DNA of 64,000 nucleotides from Deinococcus grandis. GTDB taxonomy: Bacteria > Deinococcota > Deinococci > Deinococcales > Deinococcaceae. Positions 48,595-56,795 of this stretch are shown here, one piece after another. Under the pieces are notes generated by a model that saw nothing but the letters and a program-made list of their open reading frames with translations, was not told the DNA's origin and did no database searches. Position numbers and translations under genes: made by a program. The stretch is taken from assembly GCF_001485435.1 (NCBI RefSeq), contig NZ_BCMS01000002.1, forward strand, positions 324,162 to 388,161. Reading direction: 5' to 3'. Position 1 is the first letter of the stretch, and each line of letters opens with the position of its first letter.

Positions 48595-49634
48595 CAGAAG
48601 CGGTCGATGACGCTCACGCCCGTGCCGGGGAAGCGATCCATGGTCACCAGCGCCTCGATCCCCTCGGACAGTGTGAGGCGCGCGCCGATCAGCTCGGCGG
48701 GCCGCAGCTGCCCGGACTCGATCAGGCCCAGCATCCCCGGGTAGGTGTGGGCGGCCATGCCGTGACTGCCGTAGAGTTCCAGTTCGCGGGCGATCACGGC
48801 GTCCATCGGCAGGGCCGGGCGGCTCTGATCGCCCAGCAGCAGGCCCACCTGCACGTGCCGCCCGCGCCGCCGCAGGTTCGCGACCGAGTTGAACGCCGTC
48901 TGCGGGTGTCCCAGCGCGTCCAGTGACACGTGCGCGCCCCCGCCCGTGAGGTCCCGCACCGCCTGCACGGTGTCGGGGACGTGGCGGCTGTTCACCGTGA
49001 CCTCCGCGCCCAGTTCACGGGCGCGAGCCAGCTTCGCGTCGTCGATGTCCACGGCCACCACGCGCGCGCCCAGCGCCCGGCCGATCATGACCGCCGACAG
49101 GCCCACCCCGCCGCAGCCGTGCACGGCCAGCCACTCGCCGCCCCGCACCCGGCCCTGCTGCGCGACCGCCCGGAACGACGTGGCGAAGCGGCAGCCCAGG
49201 CTGGCCGCCGTCACGAAATCCAGGCTGTCGGGCAGGCGCACCAGGTTCTGCTCGGCGTGGTGAATGCCCACGAACTGGGCGAACGAACCCCAGTGCGTGA
49301 AGCCCGGCTGGAACTGCCGCTCGCACACCTGCTGGTGCCCGGCCTGACACTCCGCGCAGCGGCCGCAGCCCGCCACGAACGGCAGCGTCACCCGGTCGCC
49401 GGGCCGCCAGCGGCGCACGTCCGCGCCGACCGCCACGACCGTCCCGGCGATCTCGTGCCCGGGGACATGCGGCAGGCGGATGTCCGGGTCGTGGCCCATC
49501 CAGCCGTGCCAGTCGCTGCGGCACACGCCGGTCGCGCCGACCTCCAGCACCACGCCGTCCGGGGTGGGGACCGGGTCGGGCACCGTGCGGAGTTCGGGTC
49601 GGGTCCGGAACTGCTCGTAGAGGGCGGCGCGCAT
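48594..49634 (-). CDS. Zinc-dependent alcohol dehydrogenase (MDR family)
   Basis: The 346-residue enzyme has a catalytic-zinc domain (GATGVCRSDWHGWMGHDPDI, then VPGHEIAGTVVAVG), the four-cysteine structural zinc loop (CGRCAECQAGHQQVC) and a Rossmann domain with VHGCGGVGLSAVMIG and the coenzyme-selecting Asp in VAVDIDDAKL, which suggests NAD(H). It oxidises an alcohol or reduces an aldehyde; the substrate is unknown. TACGCT lies 7 nt before the ATG, so a leaderless transcript fits. It is divergent from the Old Yellow Enzyme gene. Confidence 0.9.
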   Translation of the reverse strand: MRAALYEQFRTRPELRTVPDPVPTPDGVVLEVGATGVCRSDWHGWMGHDPDIRLPHVPGHEIAGTVVAVGADVRRWRPGDRVTLPFVAGCGRCAECQAGHQQVCERQFQPGFTHWGSFAQFVGIHHAEQNLVRLPDSLDFVTAASLGCRFATSFRAVAQQGRVRGGEWLAVHGCGGVGLSAVMIGRALGARVVAVDIDDAKLARARELGAEVTVNSRHVPDTVQAVRDLTGGGAHVSLDALGHPQTAFNSVANLRRRGRHVQVGLLLGDQSRPALPMDAVIARELELYGSHGMAAHTYPGMLGLIESGQLRPAELIGARLTLSEGIEALVTMDRFPGTGVSVIDRF

Positions 49635-49641
49635 GTGCGTC

Positions 49642-49647
49642 AGCGTA
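49642..49647 (-). promoter_or_regulatory. -10 box of a leaderless transcript (alcohol dehydrogenase)
   Basis: TACGCT on the minus strand stands 7 nt before the ATG at 49634; no ribosome-binding site is present. Confidence 0.5.
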
Positions 49648-49722
49648 CGCGCGCGCCCCGGTGTGCAGGTGCGCGTGGTCTGGACGCCGCCCGGAGCGGC
49701 CGCCGGGCCAAGTCATTGACGG

Positions 49723-49760
49723 GTAAATCACTTTACAAAACAAAGCGCTGCGTCTATGGT
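49723..49760 (+). promoter_or_regulatory. Promoter and palindromic operator of the Old Yellow Enzyme gene
   Basis: TTTACA (49732-49737), a 17-bp spacer and TATGGT (49755-49760) make the best promoter in the window. It ends 7 nt before the ATG at 49768, so the transcript is leaderless and this ATG is the start. GTAAA-TCAC-TTTAC (49723-49736) is a perfect dyad overlapping the -35, the usual place for a repressor. Confidence 0.65.
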
Positions 49761-49767
49761 GGCGGGC

Positions 49768-50910
49768 ATGTCCGACCTCAGCCACCTCTTCGAGCCCTAC
49801 ACCTTCCGCAGCGGCGTGCAGGTCCGTAACCGCCTCGCGCTGGCCCCCATGACCACCATCTCGGCCGACCCGGACGACAACGTCTCCGCGGCGGAACTCG
49901 AGTACATCGCCCGCCGCTCGACCGGCGTGGGCCTGGCCATCACCGCCGTCGCGTACGTCACGCCCGGCGGCAAGGGCTTCCCCGGCCAGATCGGCGCGGA
50001 ACACGACGGCCGCCTGGACAGCCTGCGCGCCCTGGCCAGCCGCATCAAGGCGCAGGGCGCACGCGCCGTCCTGCAGATCTTCCACGCCGGGCACAACGCC
50101 CCACCCGAACTCGTCGGCGGTGACGTCACCTCCGCCAGCACCGTGCCCTCCCCGCAGCCGGGCCGCGGTGACGTCCCGGTCCGCGCCCTGAGCGGCGACG
50201 AGATCCGTGCGATCATCGCGGATTTCGGCCACGCCACGCGCCGCGCCGCCGAGGCCGGCTTCGACGGCGTGGAAATCCACGGCGCGAACGGGTACCTGAT
50301 CCAGCAGTTCGTCTCCGGGCACAGCAACCGCCGCGACGACGAGTGGGGCGGCCCCATCGAGCGGCGCCTCGCGTTCCCCCTGGCCGTCATCGCCGAGGTC
50401 CGCCGCGCCGCCGCGCAGGCAGGCCCCCCCTTCCTGATCGGCTACCGCTTCTCGCCGGAAGAACCGCACGAGCAGGGCCTGACCATGCACGACACCTTCG
50501 CACTCCTCGACGCCCTGCGCGCCCAGGAACTGGACTACGTGCACGTCTCCCTGCAGGACTACGCCGGCATCCCCCGGCGCGGCGGGCACCCCGAACGCAG
50601 CCGCCTCACGCAGATCGCCGAGCGCCTGGGCGACACCCCCCTGATCGGCGTGGGCAACATCTGGACGGCGCAGGACGCCGCGCACGCCCTCGACCTGGGT
50701 GCGACCTTCGTCGCGCTGGGCCGCGCCCTGCTCCTCGAACCCGAATGGGTGCAGAAAGTCCAGGCCGGCCGCACCGACCTGCGCGGCACCTTCAGCCCCG
50801 ACGACCGCGAGGCCCTGACCCTCCCGGAACCCATGTGGGGCATGCTGACCGGCTTCATGCTCAAAGACCGCCTGCAGGCCGCGCCGCACCCCGAACCCGT
50901 CACGGGCTGA
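49768..50910 (+). CDS. Old Yellow Enzyme-type NADH:flavin oxidoreductase
   Basis: The 380-residue FMN protein has an Old Yellow Enzyme TIM barrel: RNRLALAPMTTISADPDDNV at the start, QIFHAGHNAPPEL, EIHGANGYLIQQFVSGHSNRRDDEWGG (substrate and FMN residues) and a late phosphate-binding segment LIGVGNIWTAQDA. It would reduce activated alkenes or nitro-compounds with NAD(P)H. An ATG 12 nt upstream (49756) falls inside the -10 box and is rejected. A 10-bp hairpin follows the stop. Confidence 0.9.
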   Translation: MSDLSHLFEPYTFRSGVQVRNRLALAPMTTISADPDDNVSAAELEYIARRSTGVGLAITAVAYVTPGGKGFPGQIGAEHDGRLDSLRALASRIKAQGARAVLQIFHAGHNAPPELVGGDVTSASTVPSPQPGRGDVPVRALSGDEIRAIIADFGHATRRAAEAGFDGVEIHGANGYLIQQFVSGHSNRRDDEWGGPIERRLAFPLAVIAEVRRAAAQAGPPFLIGYRFSPEEPHEQGLTMHDTFALLDALRAQELDYVHVSLQDYAGIPRRGGHPERSRLTQIAERLGDTPLIGVGNIWTAQDAAHALDLGATFVALGRALLLEPEWVQKVQAGRTDLRGTFSPDDREALTLPEPMWGMLTGFMLKDRLQAAPHPEPVTG

Positions 50911-50948
50911 CCCAGAGGCCACCGGTCCTGGCGGCATCCGGCCTGCCT

Positions 50949-50980
50949 GGGCGCGGCTGCCCCTGGTGATAGCCGCGCCC
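50949..50980 (+). terminator. Hairpin after the Old Yellow Enzyme gene
   Basis: GGGCGCGGCT (50949-50958) and AGCCGCGCCC (50971-50980) form a perfect 10-bp stem with a 12-nt loop, 38 bp after the stop codon. No T-tract. Confidence 0.55.
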
Positions 50981-51327
50981 GCAGGGCCGTGCGGCGGGCC
51001 GGTGTCATGAGCAGCTCCACCAGGCCGCCCGGTAGGGCCCGGACTGCGGTCAACCAGGTGCTGGAGACGATACGGAGAGTGTGGCGCCGTGAGGCCCTTC
51101 TCCCGAGGGCCGGATCATACCGGACCTCTTATCCCCGGACGACGTCACGCCCGGATCAGGCCAGGACATCCGGTTCAGTCCGCATGCCAGTGTCGTGGAG
51201 CGCAGGTGGGCCGTCAGTCACGCTTCGGCCAGCCAGTCCCGAACTGATCTGACATGCACGGCATCAGGTTTCTTATCCAGAATGAACTTTTTCACCTCCG
51301 CTGTTCGCTGATGTGTCAGGTGTTCCG
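50981..51327. other. Intergenic region without a convincing gene
   Basis: About 350 bp between the Old Yellow Enzyme terminator and the WYL regulator promoter. An 87-codon frame at 50989-51252 lacks a ribosome-binding site and has mixed third-position bias. A 6-bp hairpin (GGCCCT at 51093-51098 with AGGGCC at 51106-51111) is the only structure seen. The right end (about 51255-51300) is noticeably A/T-rich. Confidence 0.5.
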
Positions 51328-51333
51328 TACGGT
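51328..51333 (+). promoter_or_regulatory. -10 box of a leaderless transcript (WYL regulator)
   Basis: TACGGT stands 6 nt before the ATG at 51340 and no ribosome-binding site is present. Confidence 0.5.
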
Positions 51334-51339
51334 TCACGC

Positions 51340-52368
51340 ATGACCACCCACGAACGCCCCGGACCCACAGCAGGTCAGCCGGACCGCTCCGCCACGGCCA
51401 GCATTCCGCGCAGCTGGCACAAATCCCAGCGGCTGACCGCCCTGCTCGCGGAACTCCAGGCCCGGCCGCAGACGACGGCGCAACTCGCAGTGACGTTCGG
51501 CGTCGGGCAGCGCAGCGTGCAGCGCGACCTCGACGCCCTGCGGCGCATGGGTCATCCTGTGCACGAACAGCCCCCCGGGCACTACGTCATTCCCCGCAAC
51601 GGCACCCTGCTGCGCCCCACCGAAGTGCTCGCCGCCTTCACGGCGCTGCGCCTGGCCCATCACCACTCACCTGCGCTGGGTGGACACTACCGGCAGGCCC
51701 TCACCACCCTCTCCCTGGCGTTGCCGGAACGGGTGCGGCACACCCTCAACGCCAGCCTGCGGGGTGGCGGCGGCACCATGTTCACGGACCGGCAGATGGA
51801 AATCATCGGCGCGGCCTGGCTCGACGGCCGCGTGCTGCGCTTCGATCACCGCGAGGGCAACGGCATCCTGCGGACCGGACTGGACCTGTGCGTGCACTTC
51901 GTCGAGATCGCCCGCACGAACCTCGCGCCGTTCGTGATCGGCCTCAACCGCGCCAGCGGCCGCATGGAGACCTTCAAGCTGTCACGCATGACCAACCTGC
52001 ACCTCCTCACCGAGTGCTACGAACCGGACCCCACCTTCGACCCGCAGGCGTACCTGTCCGACGCGTGGGGCGTGATCGGCCCGGGCGAGGGCGTCACCGT
52101 CACCGTGCGTTTCGACCCGGACGCCGCGTACCGCGTACTCGAGGGCGGGTTCCCGCAGGCCACCCTGATCCGCGGGGACGGCTTCGTGGACATCGAATTC
52201 TGCGCGGGGGTGGACGAGACGGGCCTGCCCCGCGAACTCATGCCGTTCCTGCTGTCCTGGGGGGCCCGCGCCGAGGTCCTGTCGCCGCCCGAGGTGCGCG
52301 GCGCGTGGCTCGCGGAGATGCGCGACGCGCTGTCCCGTTTCGATCACCCGGTGCAGGCCGCCGACTGA
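51340..52368 (+). CDS. YafY-type HTH-WYL transcriptional regulator
   Basis: The 342-residue protein has an N-terminal winged helix (HKSQRLTALLAELQARPQTTAQLAVTFGVGQRSVQRDLDALRRMG, about residues 26-70), a helical middle region and a WYL-type domain (MEIIGAAWLDGRVLRFDHREGNGILRTGLDLCVHFVEIARTNLAPFVIG) where the WYL residues are replaced by other hydrophobics. A C-terminal WCX-like domain follows. Family members sense nucleic acids or nucleotides. Here the target is unknown. The gene lies between two oxidoreductase genes and a TPR regulator without overlapping either. Confidence 0.85.
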   Translation: MTTHERPGPTAGQPDRSATASIPRSWHKSQRLTALLAELQARPQTTAQLAVTFGVGQRSVQRDLDALRRMGHPVHEQPPGHYVIPRNGTLLRPTEVLAAFTALRLAHHHSPALGGHYRQALTTLSLALPERVRHTLNASLRGGGGTMFTDRQMEIIGAAWLDGRVLRFDHREGNGILRTGLDLCVHFVEIARTNLAPFVIGLNRASGRMETFKLSRMTNLHLLTECYEPDPTFDPQAYLSDAWGVIGPGEGVTVTVRFDPDAAYRVLEGGFPQATLIRGDGFVDIEFCAGVDETGLPRELMPFLLSWGARAEVLSPPEVRGAWLAEMRDALSRFDHPVQAAD

Positions 52369-52446
52369 CCGCCGAGGTGCAATGGCGTTGAGGGGTCCGC
52401 TCAGGGCCGCTGCACCGGGCAGAGCAGGAAGCCGCGGAACGATCTG

Positions 52447-54114
52447 TCAGTCCTCGCCCCCCAGCAGGAGGTCCTGTTCACGGTCCGTGACCCACGGGAA
52501 GGCATGCACGCCGCGCAGGAAGGCCGGAATGGGTTCCCCCACGCGCTGCAGGTTGAGGACGTCGTACGACCACGCGGCGCCGGGGTCGAGGCGGTAGCGG
52601 CCGTGCGCGTGCGTGACGCTGCCCGGCCAGCCCAGCCCGCCGCGCAGCTGCTGCACTGCCCGGGACGCCCGCTGCGCCCGTTGACGGGGTGTGCGGGGCG
52701 CGTCGTCCCGGACGGCGTCGGCCAGGGATTCGGCGTCCAGGGTGCCGCCCGCGTCAAGCAGCGCGACCAGGGCGACCAGCGCGAGGTCCGGGAGGGTGAC
52801 GGGCCGCCCGTTGACGCGCACGTCCGGGTACCCGGCGGCGCGGACATCCACCCGCAGGGTGTCCTGGCGTGGCAGGGGGTGCGGTGCGTCCGGCCCGAGC
52901 AGCGTGAACAGGTCCGGCAGGGCGGAGGCTTCCTCGCGCAGCCACAGCAGGCGGGGATTCAGGGGCCGCAGCAGCTGCGCGGCGCGCGCGTGGTCCCCCT
53001 GCCGCCGGGCGAGTTCCGCGCGGACGATCTCGGCGCGGTCGGCGTCCTCGCTGACCAGCGGACCCGCGCGGCCGAGCAGGTCGGTGACATGCGCGGCTTC
53101 CAGGCGCGGGAGGCTGACGTGCGCGGCGGCGAGGTCCACGAACACCCAGCTCTGACCGCTGTCCCGCTCGGCCGGAAGGGTCACGGCGGCCTGCGTGAGC
53201 CACTCGATGGCGCGCAGGTTCTGGCCGCGCATGCGGGCCGTGTGGCCCAGACCCCGGCGGGCCTGTTGCAGGTGATAGAGGTTCCCTTCCTGCTCGGCGC
53301 GGGTCAGGGTCTGCGTGTACAGCGCCTCGGCGCGGTTCCAGTCGCCCCCCGCGCGCAGCACGGCGGCCAGTCCGTTGCGGCCCGACCCCCGGTGCGCCGG
53401 GTCGAGCCGCACGCACGCCTCGAAGCAGTCCTGCGCCTGATCCAGTTCGGCGTGGTGCAGGTGCGCGTAGCCCTTGGTGCTCATCACCCAGCCTTCCATG
53501 GCCTGACCGCGCGCCTCGAGCGCCGCCGTGGCCAGGAGTTCGATGGCGTGCGCGTGCCGCCCGGTGAACAGCTGACACACGCTGAATTCCACGGTGGTCA
53601 GCGTGCGGGCGCGGCCGTCGCTGAGGCGGATGGCGGCGCGGTAGTCGTCCTCCCAGCCGGGTGTTTTCAGGTGGTGCCGGGCCTGGGCGCGGGCGCGCAG
53701 CGCGAGCCCCTGCTCGTAACCGGTCAGGCGCGAGGTGTCCCGCAGGGCAAGTTCAGCGTGATGCAGGGCGTCTTCGTGGCGTTTATCCTGCGCGAGGCGC
53801 CACGCGAGCATGACATGCGCGCTGGGTGCCGTGACGGGCCGCTGCGCGTAGGTCCGCGCGACCCGTTCCAGTTCCGGCTGCCGGGGGACGTTCACGTGCA
53901 GGCGCAGGTGCAGCCGCGCCGCCGCGAGGTCGTCCGGTTCGGCGGGGGGCATGCTCTCGAACCAGCCCAGCAGTTGCGTGAAGCGCTCGCCGGTCCGCGC
54001 AGCGTGAAAGGCGGCCTCGATGGTCCGGCGAGCCAGGTCCCACTGCCCGCTCCCGATCAGGGCCGCAATGGACTCGTCGAAGGCGCTGTCACGTTGCGTG
54101 GACCGGCTGGGCAC
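52447..54114 (-). CDS. TPR-repeat protein with C-terminal OmpR-type winged helix
   Basis: The 555-residue protein is a long solenoid of TPR-like helices (about residues 1-420; clear units include MSTKGYAHLHHAELDQAQDCFEACVRLDP and LARRQGDHARAAQLLRPLNP). A C-terminal winged-helix domain (VNGRPVTLPDLALVALVALLDAGG through RYRLDPG) is like the DNA-binding domain of BTAD/SARP-type regulators, which normally sits at the N-terminus. So it is probably a transcriptional regulator with inverted domain order. The GTG start at 54114 has TAGGAT 6 nt upstream, fitting a leaderless mRNA. Confidence 0.75.
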   Translation of the reverse strand: MPSRSTQRDSAFDESIAALIGSGQWDLARRTIEAAFHAARTGERFTQLLGWFESMPPAEPDDLAAARLHLRLHVNVPRQPELERVARTYAQRPVTAPSAHVMLAWRLAQDKRHEDALHHAELALRDTSRLTGYEQGLALRARAQARHHLKTPGWEDDYRAAIRLSDGRARTLTTVEFSVCQLFTGRHAHAIELLATAALEARGQAMEGWVMSTKGYAHLHHAELDQAQDCFEACVRLDPAHRGSGRNGLAAVLRAGGDWNRAEALYTQTLTRAEQEGNLYHLQQARRGLGHTARMRGQNLRAIEWLTQAAVTLPAERDSGQSWVFVDLAAAHVSLPRLEAAHVTDLLGRAGPLVSEDADRAEIVRAELARRQGDHARAAQLLRPLNPRLLWLREEASALPDLFTLLGPDAPHPLPRQDTLRVDVRAAGYPDVRVNGRPVTLPDLALVALVALLDAGGTLDAESLADAVRDDAPRTPRQRAQRASRAVQQLRGGLGWPGSVTHAHGRYRLDPGAAWSYDVLNLQRVGEPIPAFLRGVHAFPWVTDREQDLLLGGED

Positions 54115-54120
54115 GCGCGC

Positions 54121-54126
54121 ATCCTA
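54121..54126 (-). promoter_or_regulatory. -10 box of a leaderless transcript (TPR regulator)
   Basis: TAGGAT on the minus strand stands 6 nt before the GTG start at 54114. CTGACC 16 bp further upstream is a fair -35. Confidence 0.5.
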
Positions 54127-54233
54127 GGCCACCAGACTGCACGGTCAGATGAGTCCCGCGTTCCTGAGTGAGGGAACACCGGCCCTTCTGATGACTGGCA
54201 TTTGTGCTCACCGGGTCTCCGTCCAGCCACTAC

Positions 54234-55242
54234 CTATTGATAGCGGCATAAATTCGCATTCATGAGCTGATGAGGCAAGTCGATATACCGAACCCGCTGC
54301 CAAGCCGTCACAAGCTTTGCTTGCAGCTCCGAGACCGAGCGGGCACAGAAGTTCCCCAGCATATTGCGCTTCACATACGCCCACACCAGCTCGATCGGGT
54401 TCAACTCCGGCGCATAGGGTGGCAAAAACACCAGCGACAGGCGTTCGTGGAGACCCACGAACGCCTGTGTTGCCTTCGCCCGGTGGATCCCGGCGTTATC
54501 CAGCACCACCACGATCTCCCCCTGAACGTGGCGGAGCAGGTGCTGGAAGAATCGGATGACGTCCCCACTCCGAATCGCCCCAGACTTCGTCTGCTGGAAG
54601 AACCGCCCATCCGACGTGATCGCACCGATGGTCGAGAGTTTCTCCCAATTGGCCGGGAGCGTGACCAGGGGCGTCACGCCCCTGGTCGACCACGTGCGCC
54701 GTCGTACGCCTTTCAGCGAGAACCCGACCTCATCCAGATACACCAGGGTCGCGCCCTCAGCGACCTTTTTTTCCCAACTCCGGTGCGACCTGTTCTTTCC
54801 AGGACGCGATCCGGAGTTCATTGCGCTCTGCCGCCCGCCCATCCGGCATTTGCGGCGTGAAACCCAACTGGCGAAGGATTTTTCGGACGTGGTCGTGGTG
54901 ATACCACACGTCAAAGTGACGTCCGATCAGATCAGTGACCCGACGTGTCGTCCACGTCGGATCAGGGAACCCGTGGTGCACCGCACCCTCCCGCAGGAAG
55001 GTGCGCAATTGTTCGTGTTGTGCCGCTGTGAGCCGCGAGGTTGCGCCACTGGCAATGGTGGCCTTCAAGCCACCATTGCGTCGTAGTCGTGCTTTCCAGG
55101 TGTAGACCGTATGGACGGAGACACCGAAGTGATTCGCAATCTCTTGGTTCCGATGGGTTCCGCGTTCAATCCATGCGAGAGCGGCGAGGCGGCGCTCCTC
55201 GAGTTGAGCGCGGGAGTAGTGGGTCGGTTGCCAACCGGGCAT
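54234..55242 (-). CDS. IS630-family transposase, two frames
   Basis: The first frame (55242 down to 54757, 161 residues) holds the N-terminal helix-turn-helix (RNQEIANHFGVSVHTVYTWKARLRR). The second continues with KKVAEGATLVYLDEVGFSLKG and ends at 54234. It carries the DDE residues: Asp in YLDEVGF, Asp in VVLDNAGIHRA and Glu in NPIELVWAYVK. The switch occurs at a run of seven A (54766-54772). The second frame is +1 relative to the first; this could be programmed slippage, which many IS630 members use, or an inactivating indel. Confidence 0.78.
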
Positions 55243-55258
55243 GTGGCCAGTCTATCAA
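54234..55258 (-). mobile_element. IS630-family insertion sequence
   Basis: Two minus-strand frames encode an IS630-type transposase. Short inverted ends TTGATAG (54237-54243) and CTATCAA (55252-55258) are visible, but the repeat decays after 7 bp and no clear TA duplication is seen, so the borders are approximate. The stop codon of the transposase overlaps the left end. Confidence 0.75.
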
Positions 55259-55392
55259 CTCAGATCTTCGCCGTGATCAATATATGTGTTTTACAGATAC
55301 GAGATGTGATCCTGATTCGATCCCCGCCTGTTGCGTGATAGATACCTCACTGCCATTCGACAGGTCTGAGCCGGCGCAGAAGAACAGATCGA

Positions 55393-55690
55393 ATGGGTGA
55401 CGATGACCTGCCGACTGTGCCGGGCGGCCTGGACCTGCTGCGGCTGGCCTTCGAGAACCTGTTCGGGAACGCCATCAAGTACACCGCGGGCCGCGTGCAG
55501 GCACGGATCGAGCTGGGGGTCACGACTGCCTGCCCTGACCCAGTGGTCTACATGCAGGAAGACGGGGTCGGATTCGATCCGCGGTACGTGGATCGCCTGT
55601 TCGACGAGAAGGCATTCCAAGTGATCGGAATGAGTCTCGTGAACGTGCAGCAGATCATCGAACGGCACGGCAGGACCGTCTACCAAGAGT
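55393..55690 (+). pseudogene. Remnant of a histidine kinase ATPase domain (bacteriophytochrome-type)
   Basis: The frame encodes part of a HATPase domain: LLRLAFENLFGNAIKYT (N-box) and EDGVGFDPRYVDRLF (G1 box), then IGMSLVNVQQIIERHGRTV, which corresponds to the G2 box and following helix. About ten residues that normally lie between VDRLF and the G2 box are missing, GIGLA is changed to GMSLV, and both the sensor half and the end are absent. It is the leftover of a sensor kinase gene cut by the surrounding elements. The frame runs on into the next transposase fragment, giving an artificial fusion. Confidence 0.65.
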
Positions 55691-55782
55691 TTCCAGGCAG
55701 GAAAAAAGCTCGACGAGAACGAAGGCCCAAGAGGGAGGGGATTGAACTTCCCCGGTCTCATGGGCCTTCATGCGAAGTGACT

Positions 55783-56535
55783 ATGCCTCGCACCCCCAGC
55801 CTATCGCGAAGCGTCATCACGGCGCTGCTGAACCGAGCCACCAGCATCAGTGCCGTCGTCCCCTACGGCACCGTCGGGAAAAGCACCCTGTGCCAATCCC
55901 TGGCGCAGGAGACCTTCGCGTCCACAGCTGATCTCAAACGTCGAGCCAGGAACGCGCCCGATGGCGCGTTCCTGGCCGTTGATTTCGTCATGGTGCCTCA
56001 CGCCGGGGTGGAGATGGAAGGCGTGACCTACCACTACAGCGGTCAGGCCCACACCCGACTCGGTCATCAATTCACCTCAGCGGCCCTCGTCAAGTTCGGC
56101 GAAGATCCGGTGCCGCTCCTGGAGCGCTTCAAGGTCTCCCAGAGGCTCGAAACATCCCAGTATCCCTATCGCACCGCCACGCAGGAGATGATCCACACCG
56201 TCAACGCGTGCCGCACGGCCGGTGTGCCGATCGCGGGGCTCTTGCTGGACGGAGAGTTCGGTCGAGATGCCGCCGTGACTTTCAGTCAAGAAACCCAGAT
56301 CGCCGTGCTCATCCGGGCGAAAGCGTCGATGACGGTGCAGTTTGAGGGTGAGTCCCTCACCCTCGATGCCCTGGGCCAGAAGTTTCCGCCACAACGTTGC
56401 CACCCGTACGACGCGTTCGGGTGGCGAGTCCGTCGCCTGCGCGTGTCACGTGAGGTGGGTGACTTCGATGTCCTCATCGTGTGGCGCAAGGTGCATGGTG
56501 AATGGACCCGGTTTTTCCTGTTCAAGACCTGTTGC
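55783..56535 (+). pseudogene. Truncated DDE transposase (IS4/IS701-like)
   Basis: From ATG 55783 the frame encodes a DDE transposase of about 250 residues: first Asp in GAFLAVDFVMVPHAG, second Asp in GLLLDGEFGRDAAV. The C-terminal third with the catalytic Glu is missing; similarity stops near FFLFKT, about 56530, and the frame ends at 56580 in unrelated sequence. An inverted repeat AAGGCCCA (55722-55729) with TGGGCCTT (55761-55768) lies upstream and may mark the left end. Family assignment is tentative. Confidence 0.6.
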
Positions 56536-56795
56536 GCAGTAGAGGTCGGAGCAGGTAGGTTCAAGGGTGTTGCGGCTTGAGAAGCTGAAATCCAGGGGCG
56601 GTCCTTTGAACGGCTGGTGGGGTGCGTACGCTGGTGAAATCCGGCGGGCGGCGCTGGAGTTATCCGGCACGTCCCGCTGGATGAAATCGGCACCCTGCGC
56701 TGGGCGAATCCGGCACCCTCTGCTGGATGTCGGCACCCGACACGTACACGAGACTCCCTTGGTCATCCTGAAGGATGACCAGAAAGCGAGCGTCT

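Noticed and set aside
50989..51252. 87-codon plus-strand frame in the gap before the WYL regulator
   Set aside because: No ribosome-binding site, weak codon bias and no recognisable sequence.
54205..55290. TA target duplication for the IS630 element
   Set aside because: Bases flanking the TTGATAG/CTATCAA ends do not match, so precise borders and a duplication cannot be claimed.
55393..56580. Single 395-codon protein combining kinase and transposase
   Set aside because: An accidental in-frame join of a kinase remnant and a transposase fragment, with an inverted repeat at the junction.
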